From contig SFJE01000010.1 of the NCBI GenBank assembly GCA_004555175.1, forward strand, positions 1 through 54,542: 54,542 nt of DNA, written 5' to 3'. How positions within the stretch are numbered: position 1 is the first letter of the stretch; each line of letters opens with the position of its first letter. A program made the position numbers and the translations under genes. Positions 45,136-53,373 of this stretch are shown in pieces. This DNA is from Lentisphaeraceae bacterium. GTDB lineage: Bacteria; Verrucomicrobiota; Kiritimatiellia; RFP12; DVOR01. Below the pieces are notes generated by a model that was given only the letters and a program-made list of their open reading frames with translations, searched no databases and was not told the origin of the DNA.

Positions 45136-45164
45136 TTGCTTCCAGGGATATGTTTTGGTATCGT
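45136..45164 (+). promoter_or_regulatory. Rubrerythrin promoter
   Basis: TTGCTT (45136-45141), a 17-bp spacer and TATCGT (45159-45164) with a TGG extension. Confidence 0.6.
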
Positions 45165-45196
45165 TTCAATATCTTTAAACCAAAAAGGAGTCCGTT

Positions 45197-45730
45197 ATGG
45201 AACTGAAAGGCAGCAAGACCGAGAAGAACCTGTGGGAGGCCTTTGCCGGCGAATCCCAGGCGCGCAACAAGTACACCTACTTCGCCTCCGTGGCCAAGAA
45301 GGAAGGCTACGTCCAGATCTCCAAGATCTTCGAAGAAACCGCGAACAACGAGAAGGAGCACGCCAAGCTGTGGTTCAAGCACCTCCAAGGCATCGGTAAC
45401 ACCGTCGAGAACCTGAAGGCCGCTGCCGCGGGCGAGAACTTTGAGTGGACCGAAATGTACAAGCGGATGGCCGACGAGGCCGAGGCCGAGGGCTTCACCG
45501 AGATTGCTCAGCAGATGCGCGGCGTCGCCGCGGTCGAGGCCCACCACGAGGAGCGCTACAACGCCCTGGCCAAGAATATCGAGACCGGCGAAGTCTTCGT
45601 CCGCACCGGCAAGAACCGCTGGCAGTGCTTGAACTGCGGCGCGATTATCATCAGCGAAAAGGCCCCCGAGCTCTGCCCGGTCTGCAAGCACCCCAAGGCC
45701 TACTTCGCCCTGGAGCCGCAGAACTACTAA
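45197..45730 (+). CDS. rbr: Rubrerythrin
   Basis: A 177-residue diiron peroxidase that reduces hydrogen peroxide in anaerobes and microaerophiles. The ferritin-like four-helix domain carries E19 (AFAGESQARNKY), E52 and H55 (NEKEHAKLW) and further Glu in ADEAEAEGF and EAHHEERY. The C-terminal rubredoxin-like site has C144, C147, C160 and C163. Length is typical. AAAAAGGAG precedes the ATG. It has its own promoter and terminator. Confidence 0.97.
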   Translation: MELKGSKTEKNLWEAFAGESQARNKYTYFASVAKKEGYVQISKIFEETANNEKEHAKLWFKHLQGIGNTVENLKAAAAGENFEWTEMYKRMADEAEAEGFTEIAQQMRGVAAVEAHHEERYNALAKNIETGEVFVRTGKNRWQCLNCGAIIISEKAPELCPVCKHPKAYFALEPQNY

Positions 45731-45740
45731 TCCCCCACCG

Positions 45741-45775
45741 CCCCGGATGCTATCCCGCACCCGGGGCCTTTTTTT
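45741..45775 (+). terminator. Rubrerythrin terminator
   Basis: CCCCGG...CCGGGG with inner GC pairs, then TTTTTTT, ending 5 bp before the ATG of the next gene. That gene therefore has little room for its own RBS. Confidence 0.85.
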
Positions 45776-45779
45776 CCCT

Positions 45780-47258
45780 ATGCGCCTGGCGCTCTTTGCC
45801 GATAGCGCGCCCCAATTCCTCGAGCGCGCCCTCCTCGCCGAAGCCAACCGTCACGCCTTCCCGCTGGAGGTGCGTAGTTGGGCCTTTACTTCGCCCTTGG
45901 CGGTGCGCGAGGAGCTTGCGGCCTTTGCGCCCGATGCCCTCTTGCTCTGGGCGTGCACCGAGGCCCGGCGCTTCCCGGAGGTCGAGCCCCTCCTCGCCCT
46001 CCCCTACCCGATTTACTGCTACACCGCCGTCTCGGCCGATGACGGCACCTGCGGCTCCTTGGCCCTGACCCGCCCCGGCACGCTGCGCGCCCAGGTCCTC
46101 GCTTGGAATGGCCGCCTCGTGGCCCTGGCCCAGGCCCACCCGCAGCTCGCCCTGATTGACCTCGACCTCCTCCAAGCGCGGCTCGGGCGCCAGGTCACCT
46201 TCGATGCGCGGCTCTGGGAGTGCGCCTCCGTGGCCATCGCCCCGGCCGCGCTGCCCGACCTCGCGCGCTTGACGCTCGATGCCCTCGCCGTCCGCGCCGG
46301 CACCGCGCTGCACAAGGTCCTGGTGACCGACCTCGACAACACCTTGTGGAGCGGCATTGTCAGCGAAGGCGGCGTGGCGAGTCTGGACTTCGAGGCGCCC
46401 GGCCGCGCGGCTTACCGCCGCTGGCTCAAGGCCCTCGCTGCGCGCGGCGTGCTCCTGGCCGTCGCCTCGCACAACGATCGCCCCCTGGCCCTCGAGGCCC
46501 TTGCCCACCTGCCCCCGGGGCTCGCTGCGGCGGACTTTGCCGCCATCGAGGCCGATTGGGGCCCCAAACACGCCCAACTCCGGCGCATTGCCGAGGCGCT
46601 CCACGTGGGGCTCGACGCCCTGGTCTTTATCGATGACCGGGCCGAAGAGCGGGCCGCCATCCGCGCCGAATTGCCGCAGGTGGCCGTGCCCGAGATGCCG
46701 GCCGACCCCGCGCTCTGGCCCGAGGCGCTCGCCGCCGCCAACCTCTTCGAGTGCGCTCAGGTTACTGCCGATGACCTCCTGCGCGCCACCTCGTTGCGCG
46801 ACGAGGCCCAGCGCCAAGTCCTGGCCGCCGAAGCCCCCGATCCCGCCGCCTACATCGCCTCCCTTCAGCAGCGCCTCACCCCCGAACCGCTCTCTCCGGC
46901 CAACTTGGAGCGTGCCGCCCAGCTCACCCAGCGCTGCAACCAATTCAACCTCCGCGCCACGCGCCACACCGCCGCCGAACTCGTTGGCAAGCGCGGTTGG
47001 CTCTATCGGCTGGAGGACCGCTTTGGCGACCTTGGCCTCATCGCCGCCGTCGTGCTGGAGGAGCAGCCCGGTCAGCCGCCCTTCATTGAAAGCTGGGTCA
47101 TCAGTTGCCGCGCCCTCCATCGGGGCGTGGAAGATCTCATCCTCGACCACCTGCGCCAGGTCCTCGGCGACTTCCGCCTAGAATATGTGCCCACGCCGCG
47201 CAATGGGTATTGCGCGGCGGTGGCGCTTGCTGCGCAAGCATCACGCGATAGACGATAG
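45780..47258 (+). CDS. FkbH-like HAD-superfamily protein
   Basis: A 492-residue protein. The N-terminal ~170 residues are an SGNH-like/FkbH N-terminal region. The HAD domain begins KVLVTDLDNTLWSGIVSEGG (D184 and D186), continues with VASHND and VFIDDRAEERAAI, and is followed by a GNAT-like C-terminal domain with LTQRCNQFNLRATRHT. FkbH proteins load glyceryl groups from 1,3-bisphosphoglycerate onto carrier proteins; related ones act in polysaccharide or lipid synthesis. No acyl carrier gene is nearby. ATG 45780 directly follows a terminator, so it may depend on read-through. Its last codons lie in a heptad array. Confidence 0.85.
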   Translation: MRLALFADSAPQFLERALLAEANRHAFPLEVRSWAFTSPLAVREELAAFAPDALLLWACTEARRFPEVEPLLALPYPIYCYTAVSADDGTCGSLALTRPGTLRAQVLAWNGRLVALAQAHPQLALIDLDLLQARLGRQVTFDARLWECASVAIAPAALPDLARLTLDALAVRAGTALHKVLVTDLDNTLWSGIVSEGGVASLDFEAPGRAAYRRWLKALAARGVLLAVASHNDRPLALEALAHLPPGLAAADFAAIEADWGPKHAQLRRIAEALHVGLDALVFIDDRAEERAAIRAELPQVAVPEMPADPALWPEALAAANLFECAQVTADDLLRATSLRDEAQRQVLAAEAPDPAAYIASLQQRLTPEPLSPANLERAAQLTQRCNQFNLRATRHTAAELVGKRGWLYRLEDRFGDLGLIAAVVLEEQPGQPPFIESWVISCRALHRGVEDLILDHLRQVLGDFRLEYVPTPRNGYCAAVALAAQASRDRR

Positions 47259-47264
47259 ACGAGA
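47244..47264. repeat. Heptad array overlapping the FkbH-like stop codon
   Basis: Units CGCGATA GACGATA GACGAGA; the stop codon TAG at 47256-47258 is inside it, so the last residues of the protein derive from the repeat. Confidence 0.75.
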
Positions 47265-47332
47265 AGGCTGGTGCCTGAGATGAAAGGCCCGGCCCAAAAT
47301 CCATCCAAGCCCATCCGTCGCGGAAACGCGTC

Positions 47333-47360
47333 CTGTCGACTGTCGACTGACGACTATAAC
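47333..47360. repeat. Heptad array (CTGTCGA type)
   Basis: Units CTGTCGA CTGTCGA CTGACGA CTATAAC, directly after the hairpin motif CCGTCGCGGAAACGCG (47315-47330). It overlaps the end of the beta-CASP gene (stop at 47354). Confidence 0.85.
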
Positions 47361-48760
47361 CCCTTGAAGATGGCCCCGGGGGCGGGGGCGATGGGGTTGG
47401 GATAGCCCTCTTCGCGCAAGATTTGGCACATTGCCTGGACCTTCTCCTCTTCGCCGTGGACGGCAAAGACGTGCTTGACCGCACGCTTGGCGTTGACGGC
47501 GCGGACCCAGTTGCGCAGGGCGATGCGGTCAGCGTGGGCGGAGAGGGCGTTGATGGTGTGGACGCGGGCCTGGAGGTCAAACTCCTCGCCGAGGATTTTG
47601 AGCGGACTCTGCAGCTCGACAATGCGCCGGCCAAGGGTGCCTTCGGCCTGGTAGCCGACAATGAGGATGATGTTGCGCGGGTCGCCCACGCCATTTTGCA
47701 GGTGGTGGAGGATGCGCCCACCCTCGCACATGCCACTGGCGGCAATGACGATCATCGGCCCCTGAGCGTGGTTGAGCGCCTTGGATTGGTCAGGAGTGGC
47801 GAGGAACTGCAGCCCGGGCATCTTGAAGAGGTCGACCCCCTGGCGGAGGAGCTCGCTGGCCGCTTCGCCGTAGCACGCGGTGTGCTTGGCGTAGATCTGA
47901 GTGGCCTTGAGGGAGAGGGGGGAATCAACGTAGATGGGCAGGTGCGGGATGCGCCCTTCGCGCAGGAGCTGATTGAGGAAGAAGAGGATTTGCTGGGTGC
48001 GGCCAACGCTGAAGGCCGGGATAATAAGCTTGGCGCGCTGCTGGGTGATGTCGAGGATGTAATCGCGCAGGCGGCCGAGGATATTGGCGCGCGGAGGGTG
48101 CTCGCGGTCGGCATAGGTGGATTCCACGAGCAGCACATCGGGACCTTCGACGACCTCCGGCGGGGGGATGATTGGCTGGCCCGGCTGCCCGAGGTCGCCC
48201 GAGAAGAGCAAGCGGCGGTAGGTGCCGTTGGGCTGTTTGGCGAAGAGTTCAACGAGGGCCGAACCGAGAATGTGGCCAGCATTGTGGAAGACCGCGCCGA
48301 CGTTGTTGCCCAGGTCAATCACGCGCTTGTAGGGCACCCCGCGCATCTGCGAGAGGGTGCGCTCGACATCCTGCTCCAAGTAGAGCGGCTCAAAGAGGCG
48401 CTTACCCTCGGCCTGGCGGCGGCGGTTGACGATGGTGACATCGTGCTGAGTGATGTAGGCGCAGTCGCGGAGCATGGGGTCGCACAGGTCGCGCGTGGCC
48501 TCGGAGGTGTAGATGGGGCCGCGATAGCCGGCGCGCACGAGAGAGGGCAAGTTGCCGCTGTGGTCGATGTGCGCGTGGGAGAGGAGAACGCAGTCGACCG
48601 AGCGGGCGTCGACGGCCAACTGGCGGTTGCGCTCAAAGGCCTCCTTGCGGTGCCCTTGGTAGAGACCGCAATCGAGGAGGATGCGCAGACCGTTGACGTT
48701 GACGATGTGCATCGAGCCGGTGGTGGTGCGCGCAGCACCTTGGAACTCAATATCGAACAT
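47354..48760 (-). CDS. Beta-CASP metallo-beta-lactamase RNA nuclease
   Basis: A 468-residue cytoplasmic nuclease of the YsnF/CPSF-73-like group. The metal motif HAHIDH is at 62-67, with GHILGSA, LLFSGDLG and the beta-CASP landmarks (VESTYADREHP, PAFSVGRTQQIL, VIAASGMCEGGRILHHL, HTINALSAHAD and HVFAVHGE). Such enzymes process or degrade RNA as endo- or exonucleases. AAAGGAG is 8 bp before ATG. It follows the DUF4091 gene by 21 bp. Confidence 0.92.
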   Translation of the reverse strand: MFDIEFQGAARTTTGSMHIVNVNGLRILLDCGLYQGHRKEAFERNRQLAVDARSVDCVLLSHAHIDHSGNLPSLVRAGYRGPIYTSEATRDLCDPMLRDCAYITQHDVTIVNRRRQAEGKRLFEPLYLEQDVERTLSQMRGVPYKRVIDLGNNVGAVFHNAGHILGSALVELFAKQPNGTYRRLLFSGDLGQPGQPIIPPPEVVEGPDVLLVESTYADREHPPRANILGRLRDYILDITQQRAKLIIPAFSVGRTQQILFFLNQLLREGRIPHLPIYVDSPLSLKATQIYAKHTACYGEAASELLRQGVDLFKMPGLQFLATPDQSKALNHAQGPMIVIAASGMCEGGRILHHLQNGVGDPRNIILIVGYQAEGTLGRRIVELQSPLKILGEEFDLQARVHTINALSAHADRIALRNWVRAVNAKRAVKHVFAVHGEEEKVQAMCQILREEGYPNPIAPAPGAIFKGL

Positions 48761-48781
48761 CTCGGACTCCTTTCTGTGGGG

Positions 48782-50464
48782 TTAAGGCAGGGCTTTGTCC
48801 AGGGCCTCGAGGTCCGCCAGGTGACCGTCTTGGCCGCCCTTGGGCACGGTGAAACGTTTCAGCGCGGCTTCGACCTTCTCTAGCACCTCGGGCGTGGCGC
48901 TCTCGCGCAGCAGGCGAATCTTCTCGAAGGTCTCAATGCCATTGCGCAGCGCCTCGAGGCGCAGGGAGGAGCGGTTGCCGGGATAGACGAGCGCGGTGTC
49001 GCCGCTGGGCCAGGAGGTGTAATCCTGCGAGGCGAGCGGGTTCTCCACCCAGGAGTGATAGGCCCAGCGCAGGAAACCATCCAGACCGCAGTGCGCGGCG
49101 AAGGGGAGCAACCACTCGCTCTCGGCGAGGTCGGAGGCCATAAAGGTATTCGGCCGCGCCGGGTGGCAGCAGACGTAGAAGGTGGTGAACTGCCCCTTCG
49201 CCCGGCGCTCGGCGGCAATCCCAAAGAGCTTCTCGGCAATGCCATAGCTATACGAAACATCCGCGAAGGCGCTATTGAGCTCGCTCGGTCGGTCGCACGC
49301 CGCCACCAACTTCAACTCCGGCGCCACCTTGCGAACAATCTCCAAGGCCGGGCGCAGAAGATGGTCAGGCCGCTCATCCATCGCCAGGCGCACCTGCTCC
49401 AGCCAGCCCTTCGTGCGCACGTGCTCAACGAAGGCCGCTAGGAAGTGCTCCCAGAAGTCCGCATACTCGGCCGACCCCGGCTGCAGCTTCGGCGCCACCC
49501 GCCGCCCCTGCGCTTCGTCGTAGTAAGCAAAGCGCAGCGACCACGGAATCATCGTGTAGCAATGAATAGTCGCCTGCGAGAGCCCCACCTCCCGGCGCAT
49601 AAACTCCACCCAGTTATCAAAGGCCGAGTAATCATAGGCCCACGTGCCATCTGCCCGACGCGTCACCTCCACCATCGAGCGGAAGCGGTCGTAAGTCTGC
49701 CCATCCCACGCCTCGTCAATCAGCGTAGCGGTAATCGTCTTCTGCCCCAGCTGCGCCAACCGCACCATCTGCGGCTTAAGCAACGCGAAGTGCTCGGGCG
49801 ACCACATCGGCACATCGTGCCAACGCGCCACGGCATCCGGGTGCTGCCAAATATCCACGTGGCACTGCCACTGCTCCGGCGGCGGCAACACCGGTCCCCC
49901 CGCCACGAGCAACAGCGGCAGCCGGCACACCTGCCCATTAATCCGCACCGTCAAGACCCCATAGACCATCCCCTCGCGATCGCGCGGCACATCAATGGAA
50001 AGAAAGAGCGGCCGCGTCACCCCGGCAAAACGCGTCTGCGCCGTCCCATCAAGCACATCGGCCACCAACTTGCCATCGGCCAAGGTGTAGCGCACCCAAT
50101 CCAACCGCACCGGCAGCTTCGACCCATCGGCATAGGTCAACTCCAACGGCTCAACCGTCAACTCCTCAAACCCCTTCGGCGAAATGGCCAGCACCTGCGC
50201 CGTCACCCGCTCCCCCCGCCACGCACGCAGCATCAACGGCGTTCCCTCCGAGCTTGGCGGCAAAATCGGCACCTCGTCGCGCCCATACCGCACCCGGGGC
50301 GAAACCGGCACCAACCGCACCGGCTGCGCCTGCTCCTCGGCCGTCAACACCCGCGCCGGCCCCGCCGGCTCCGGCTCATACCCCGGATGCCGCACCGGCC
50401 CTGCCACAACACCCGCAGCCGCCAACCAGCAACCGCCCAACAACAGATAAATACTCCGTCTCAT
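48782..50464 (-). CDS. Secreted GH123/DUF4091-like protein
   Basis: A 560-residue protein with a signal peptide (SIYLLLGGCWLAAAGVVAG). A beta-rich N-terminal domain precedes a TIM-barrel domain like GH123/DUF4091: CHVDIWQHPDAVARWHDVPMW, MVRLAQLGQKTITATLIDEAW, an acidic LAMDERPDHLLRP and a late WAYHSWVENPLASQDY. GH123 enzymes cleave beta-N-acetylgalactosamine; many DUF4091 members are untested. ATG 50464 is preferred, because the -10 at 50472-50480 would place transcription at or near it; ATG 50473 lies within that -10. It forms an operon with the beta-CASP gene. Confidence 0.8.
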   Translation of the reverse strand: MRRSIYLLLGGCWLAAAGVVAGPVRHPGYEPEPAGPARVLTAEEQAQPVRLVPVSPRVRYGRDEVPILPPSSEGTPLMLRAWRGERVTAQVLAISPKGFEELTVEPLELTYADGSKLPVRLDWVRYTLADGKLVADVLDGTAQTRFAGVTRPLFLSIDVPRDREGMVYGVLTVRINGQVCRLPLLLVAGGPVLPPPEQWQCHVDIWQHPDAVARWHDVPMWSPEHFALLKPQMVRLAQLGQKTITATLIDEAWDGQTYDRFRSMVEVTRRADGTWAYDYSAFDNWVEFMRREVGLSQATIHCYTMIPWSLRFAYYDEAQGRRVAPKLQPGSAEYADFWEHFLAAFVEHVRTKGWLEQVRLAMDERPDHLLRPALEIVRKVAPELKLVAACDRPSELNSAFADVSYSYGIAEKLFGIAAERRAKGQFTTFYVCCHPARPNTFMASDLAESEWLLPFAAHCGLDGFLRWAYHSWVENPLASQDYTSWPSGDTALVYPGNRSSLRLEALRNGIETFEKIRLLRESATPEVLEKVEAALKRFTVPKGGQDGHLADLEALDKALP

Positions 50465-50471
50465 ACTGCCC

Positions 50472-50480
50472 ATTCTAGCA
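50472..50480 (-). promoter_or_regulatory. Extended -10 of the DUF4091 gene, possibly leaderless
   Basis: TGC-TAGAAT on the reverse strand lies 8 bp before ATG 50464. If it is the real -10, the mRNA would start at or next to the start codon. No -35 at normal spacing (TTGACG is 24 bp away). Confidence 0.4.
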
Positions 50481-50601
50481 CACTCCTGCTCCCAGCGCTT
50501 ACGTCAACCCTGGCGCAACTATGTCGAAAACAAACACCCGCGCGCACCTCATGCGTGCTTCCCCCCGAAAAACTAGAGTGCGTCTTGGCATGTTTCATGG
50601 A

Positions 50602-50623
50602 ACACCTGCAGGTGTGCTATACT
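50602..50623 (+). promoter_or_regulatory. Promoter with operator-like palindrome before the membrane-protein/ubiA operon
   Basis: The perfect 14-bp palindrome ACACCTGCAGGTGT (50602-50615) overlaps the TGC extension of the TATACT -10 (50618-50623) and fills the spacer. A bound regulator would block or remodel the promoter. No clear -35 is seen, which suits an activated promoter. Confidence 0.6.
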
Positions 50624-50629
50624 GGGGGC

Positions 50630-50854
50630 ACATTTAGGGCGAGCCTAAATTGTTTTATTCTTGCGTTTCCAACGCATCGTCATCAGAGAAAAGCTTAGGA
50701 ACCTTTTGTTGAGGACGACAGGTTGGAGGTTCGCTCGTGCAGCGTACCTCTTTCGGTGTGTCCTCAACGGGCTTCCTAAGCGCCCTCTCTGGTGCACCGG
50801 AAGAGGTTCCTTTTTGGTCTCTTCCGGCAAACAATGAGCAACCAAGGAAGAGCC
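50630..50854 (+). ncRNA. Structured 5' leader with switch-like alternative pairing
   Basis: P1 is GCTTAGGAA (50693-50701) with TTCCTAAGC (50773-50781). P2 is GTTGAGGAC (50708-50716) with GTCCTCAAC (50760-50768). P3 is GAGGT-T-CGCT (50726-50735) with AGCG-T-ACCTC (50741-50750). P4 is CCGGAAGAG (50797-50805) with CTCTTCCGG (50819-50827). Two alternatives exist: AGGAACC (50697-50703) can pair with GGTTCCT (50805-50811), and CTCTTCC (50819-50825) can pair with the ribosome binding site GGAAGAG (50846-50852). I recognise no known riboswitch class. Confidence 0.6.
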
Positions 50855-52501
50855 ATGAGGGCATTTCGTGACTTGATTTCAGTGGGGTTTAGGAACCTAC
50901 TCGGGAACTTTTGGGTCCCAATTGGGTGGGGTGGTTTTTTGTGCCTCAATATACGCGCGGCGCTTGACTCGTTCGTTGCGTGCGCATTATCGATGGGGTT
51001 GGTGGTCACAGCGAGCTGCTGCCTACCGGCGTTGAGCAGTCCGTGGAAACAATGTGGGCGCGGTGAACGACTTGGCGTGGCGCTTTCGACTATGGCAGTT
51101 CTGCAGGTGCTGATTGTCTCCTTTCTGCAGCAGTTGGTCGCCACCGGGGGTGTCTTGAGAAAACTTGGGCTACTGTTTCAGTGGCAGCTTTGGCCAATTG
51201 TTGTCGTGGCGGTGGGGGGTGCATTGGTGGCCGCGCCGGCGGTTGGAGTGTTGATGGCTTGGTTTTGGCGCGTGGTCGGGCCTAAGGTGGCAGCGTTATG
51301 GCGAGGGATGGACCGTACCGAGCGTGCGGGGATGGTGTTCATCGCCCTCTGCCTGGCTGGAATTGTCTCGTGGGCCTACAGCCAGGCCGCCATTACGGAG
51401 CTTAGCTTTGATGTCATCTACACCTCTGATGGAACGCTTGCCAATAATGCCCCCGCCACCTTCACCCGCCTTGCGCACGGCGAAAATGACTTCCGTCAAC
51501 CACTCTTTGCCGTCTGCGCGCTCCCCTTTGTCAGCCCCTTCCTCTGCCTCCGCGATTTGCTTCTGCCAGTGGTGACGCTCTCGCGGGGCTGGTGCGTGGC
51601 GATGGTGCAGGTGTTGTTGGTGATGGTGGCCTTTGGGTGGCTGGTCCGGCTGATGGCGTTGCGCGGGCGCCTGGCGCGCCTCGGAATGGTGGCGTGGTTA
51701 AGCGCAGGCTACGCCACACTCTTGATGTGCACGCAGGTGGAGCAATACGTTGTGGCGCTTTTTTGGCTCCTCTTCTTCCTCAATACGCGCCGTGAAGAGA
51801 AGAGGGCTTGGGCGGTTGGCTTCGTCGGGGCCACGGGCTCCTTATTGACAAGCGCCACGCTGGCCTTGGCCCACCTGCGTTGGAGCGACTGCCGTGCGTG
51901 GCGTAACCTCTTCCGCCAATACTGGGGTGCCGGGATGGCCTTCTTGGCGGCCGTTACCCTCTTTTGCCGAATGGACCTCTTGGCCACCTGGTCCGCACGC
52001 GCGCAGATGTATCTCAACTTCACGGGTAAGACCCTTGACTTTATGGAGCGCTTGCGAATGTGGTTGGCGTTCGTGACGATGAACTTTTGCGCGCCGGAGG
52101 CCGGCCCCACCCTCTACGCGAAGAAAATTGCCTGGCACCTAGCAGCTGATGTCTCACCGCAAGCCCTCCTCTGCGGCACGCTCTTGTTGGGGACCATTTT
52201 GGTCGGGAGTTTACTCTGTTGGCGGGAACGTTTCGTGCGCGTCTGCACGGGGTGGGTGATCTTCTCGTGGCTACTGCTCTGCCTGATTGGTTGGGGGACG
52301 GCCGAGAATGGCCTCATCCTCTATGTGCTCTACTTCTCGTGGGCCTTCGTGGGGCTTGCGGCCAAACTCATCGAGCGGCTCGTGGGCGCGCGTTTCGCGG
52401 GCGCGGTCTACCTTCTACTCGCGGCCCTAACCGCCTGGAACACGCTCCCGGCCTTCGCCGAGATGGTCCACTTCCTGGCACAATCCTATCCGGCCCAGTA
52501 A
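50855..52501 (+). CDS. Polytopic membrane protein, possible GT-C glycosyltransferase
   Basis: A 548-residue protein with about 12 hydrophobic segments. The start at ATG 50855 follows GGAAGAG by 2-3 bp after the site; an ATG at 50834 is in frame but lacks a site. In the first large loop SFDVIYTSDGTLANNAPATF precedes FRQPLFAVCALPF, similar in position to the acidic first loop of GT-C enzymes, but I do not recognise the family. It is the first gene of an operon with the UbiA-type and HAD-GtrA genes, so it may use the polyprenyl-linked sugar they supply. Base composition at the 5' end is less GC-rich than in the neighbours. Confidence 0.65.
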   Translation: MRAFRDLISVGFRNLLGNFWVPIGWGGFLCLNIRAALDSFVACALSMGLVVTASCCLPALSSPWKQCGRGERLGVALSTMAVLQVLIVSFLQQLVATGGVLRKLGLLFQWQLWPIVVVAVGGALVAAPAVGVLMAWFWRVVGPKVAALWRGMDRTERAGMVFIALCLAGIVSWAYSQAAITELSFDVIYTSDGTLANNAPATFTRLAHGENDFRQPLFAVCALPFVSPFLCLRDLLLPVVTLSRGWCVAMVQVLLVMVAFGWLVRLMALRGRLARLGMVAWLSAGYATLLMCTQVEQYVVALFWLLFFLNTRREEKRAWAVGFVGATGSLLTSATLALAHLRWSDCRAWRNLFRQYWGAGMAFLAAVTLFCRMDLLATWSARAQMYLNFTGKTLDFMERLRMWLAFVTMNFCAPEAGPTLYAKKIAWHLAADVSPQALLCGTLLLGTILVGSLLCWRERFVRVCTGWVIFSWLLLCLIGWGTAENGLILYVLYFSWAFVGLAAKLIERLVGARFAGAVYLLLAALTAWNTLPAFAEMVHFLAQSYPAQ

Positions 52502-52512
52502 GGAGCGCACCG

Positions 52513-53373
52513 ATGAAAGCCTGGCTTAAACTGCTGCGTCTGCACCACTGCGTCAAGAACGTACTCGTCTTCGCACCCCTCTTCTTCCACGGGCGTTTCT
52601 TCGAGACGCACTTACTCCTGTCCGCCCTCGCCGGCTGGTTTGCCTTCACCTGCTGGGCCTCCGCCGTCTATGTGCTCAATGATTGTCTGGACGCGCGGCG
52701 CGACCGCCTTCACCCGGTCAAACGCTTTCGCCCCATTGCCTCGGGGGCCGTCTCCCGGCGGAGTGCGTGCTGCCTCCTGGTGGGGCTCCTCCTCGCAGGG
52801 GGCGCAGCATTGTGGCCAGTGGCCGCGCCCGGACGCGCGCTGGCGTGGGGCGCGCTCTACGTGGGGTTGAATGTGGCCTACAGCTTCGGCTGGAAGCATA
52901 TCCCTGTCTTGGACGTGGCAATCCTGGCCTGCGGCTTTCTCATCCGCGTGATGTTCGGCTCGGCCATTACCGGCATCGCCGTCTCGCACTGGCTCTATTT
53001 GACGGTCCTGACCGGCGCGTGCTATCTCGGGCTCGGCAAGCGGCGTAACGAGCTCCGGCGCCTCAAAGGCGCACGCACGCGGCGGGTGCTACGCTTCTAC
53101 ACAGCCGAGTTCCTCGATCGCAATATGTATCTTTGCCTAGGGCTCGCCATCGCCTTCTACGCCCTCTGGAGCGTGGCCCAAGGCCGCGAGCAGTTGGTCT
53201 GGACCGTGCCGCTCGTCCTTCTAATCTTAATGAAGTATAACCTTACCATTGAGCGCGAGTCCGACGGCGACCCGGTGGAAGTCTTCCTGCACGACCCTGC
53301 ACTTATCATCCTGGGCCTCGCCTATGCCGGACTTCTCCTCTTCTTGCTTTACGCGCCGTGGGGGGCGGTATGA
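52513..53373 (+). CDS. UbiA-family prenyltransferase, DPPR synthase-like
   Basis: A 286-residue inner-membrane prenyltransferase. It begins LLRLHHCVKNVLVFAPLFF and has the active motif NDCLDARRDRLHPVKRFRPIASG (as N-D-x-x-D-x-x-x-D-R-x-H-P), which resembles decaprenyl-phosphate phosphoribosyltransferase (Rv3806c type) more than quinone enzymes. A second acidic motif reads YLGLGKRRNEL. It would join phosphoribose to a polyprenyl phosphate. The ATG follows the previous stop by 11 bp with AGGAG, and the stop overlaps the next ATG. Confidence 0.82.
   Translation: MKAWLKLLRLHHCVKNVLVFAPLFFHGRFFETHLLLSALAGWFAFTCWASAVYVLNDCLDARRDRLHPVKRFRPIASGAVSRRSACCLLVGLLLAGGAALWPVAAPGRALAWGALYVGLNVAYSFGWKHIPVLDVAILACGFLIRVMFGSAITGIAVSHWLYLTVLTGACYLGLGKRRNELRRLKGARTRRVLRFYTAEFLDRNMYLCLGLAIAFYALWSVAQGREQLVWTVPLVLLILMKYNLTIERESDGDPVEVFLHDPALIILGLAYAGLLLFLLYAPWGAV

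Noticed and set aside
50693..50781. Signal recognition particle RNA or T-box leader
   Set aside because: No GGAA-capped SRP motif and no T-box sequence (GGGTGG...) or specifier arrangement.
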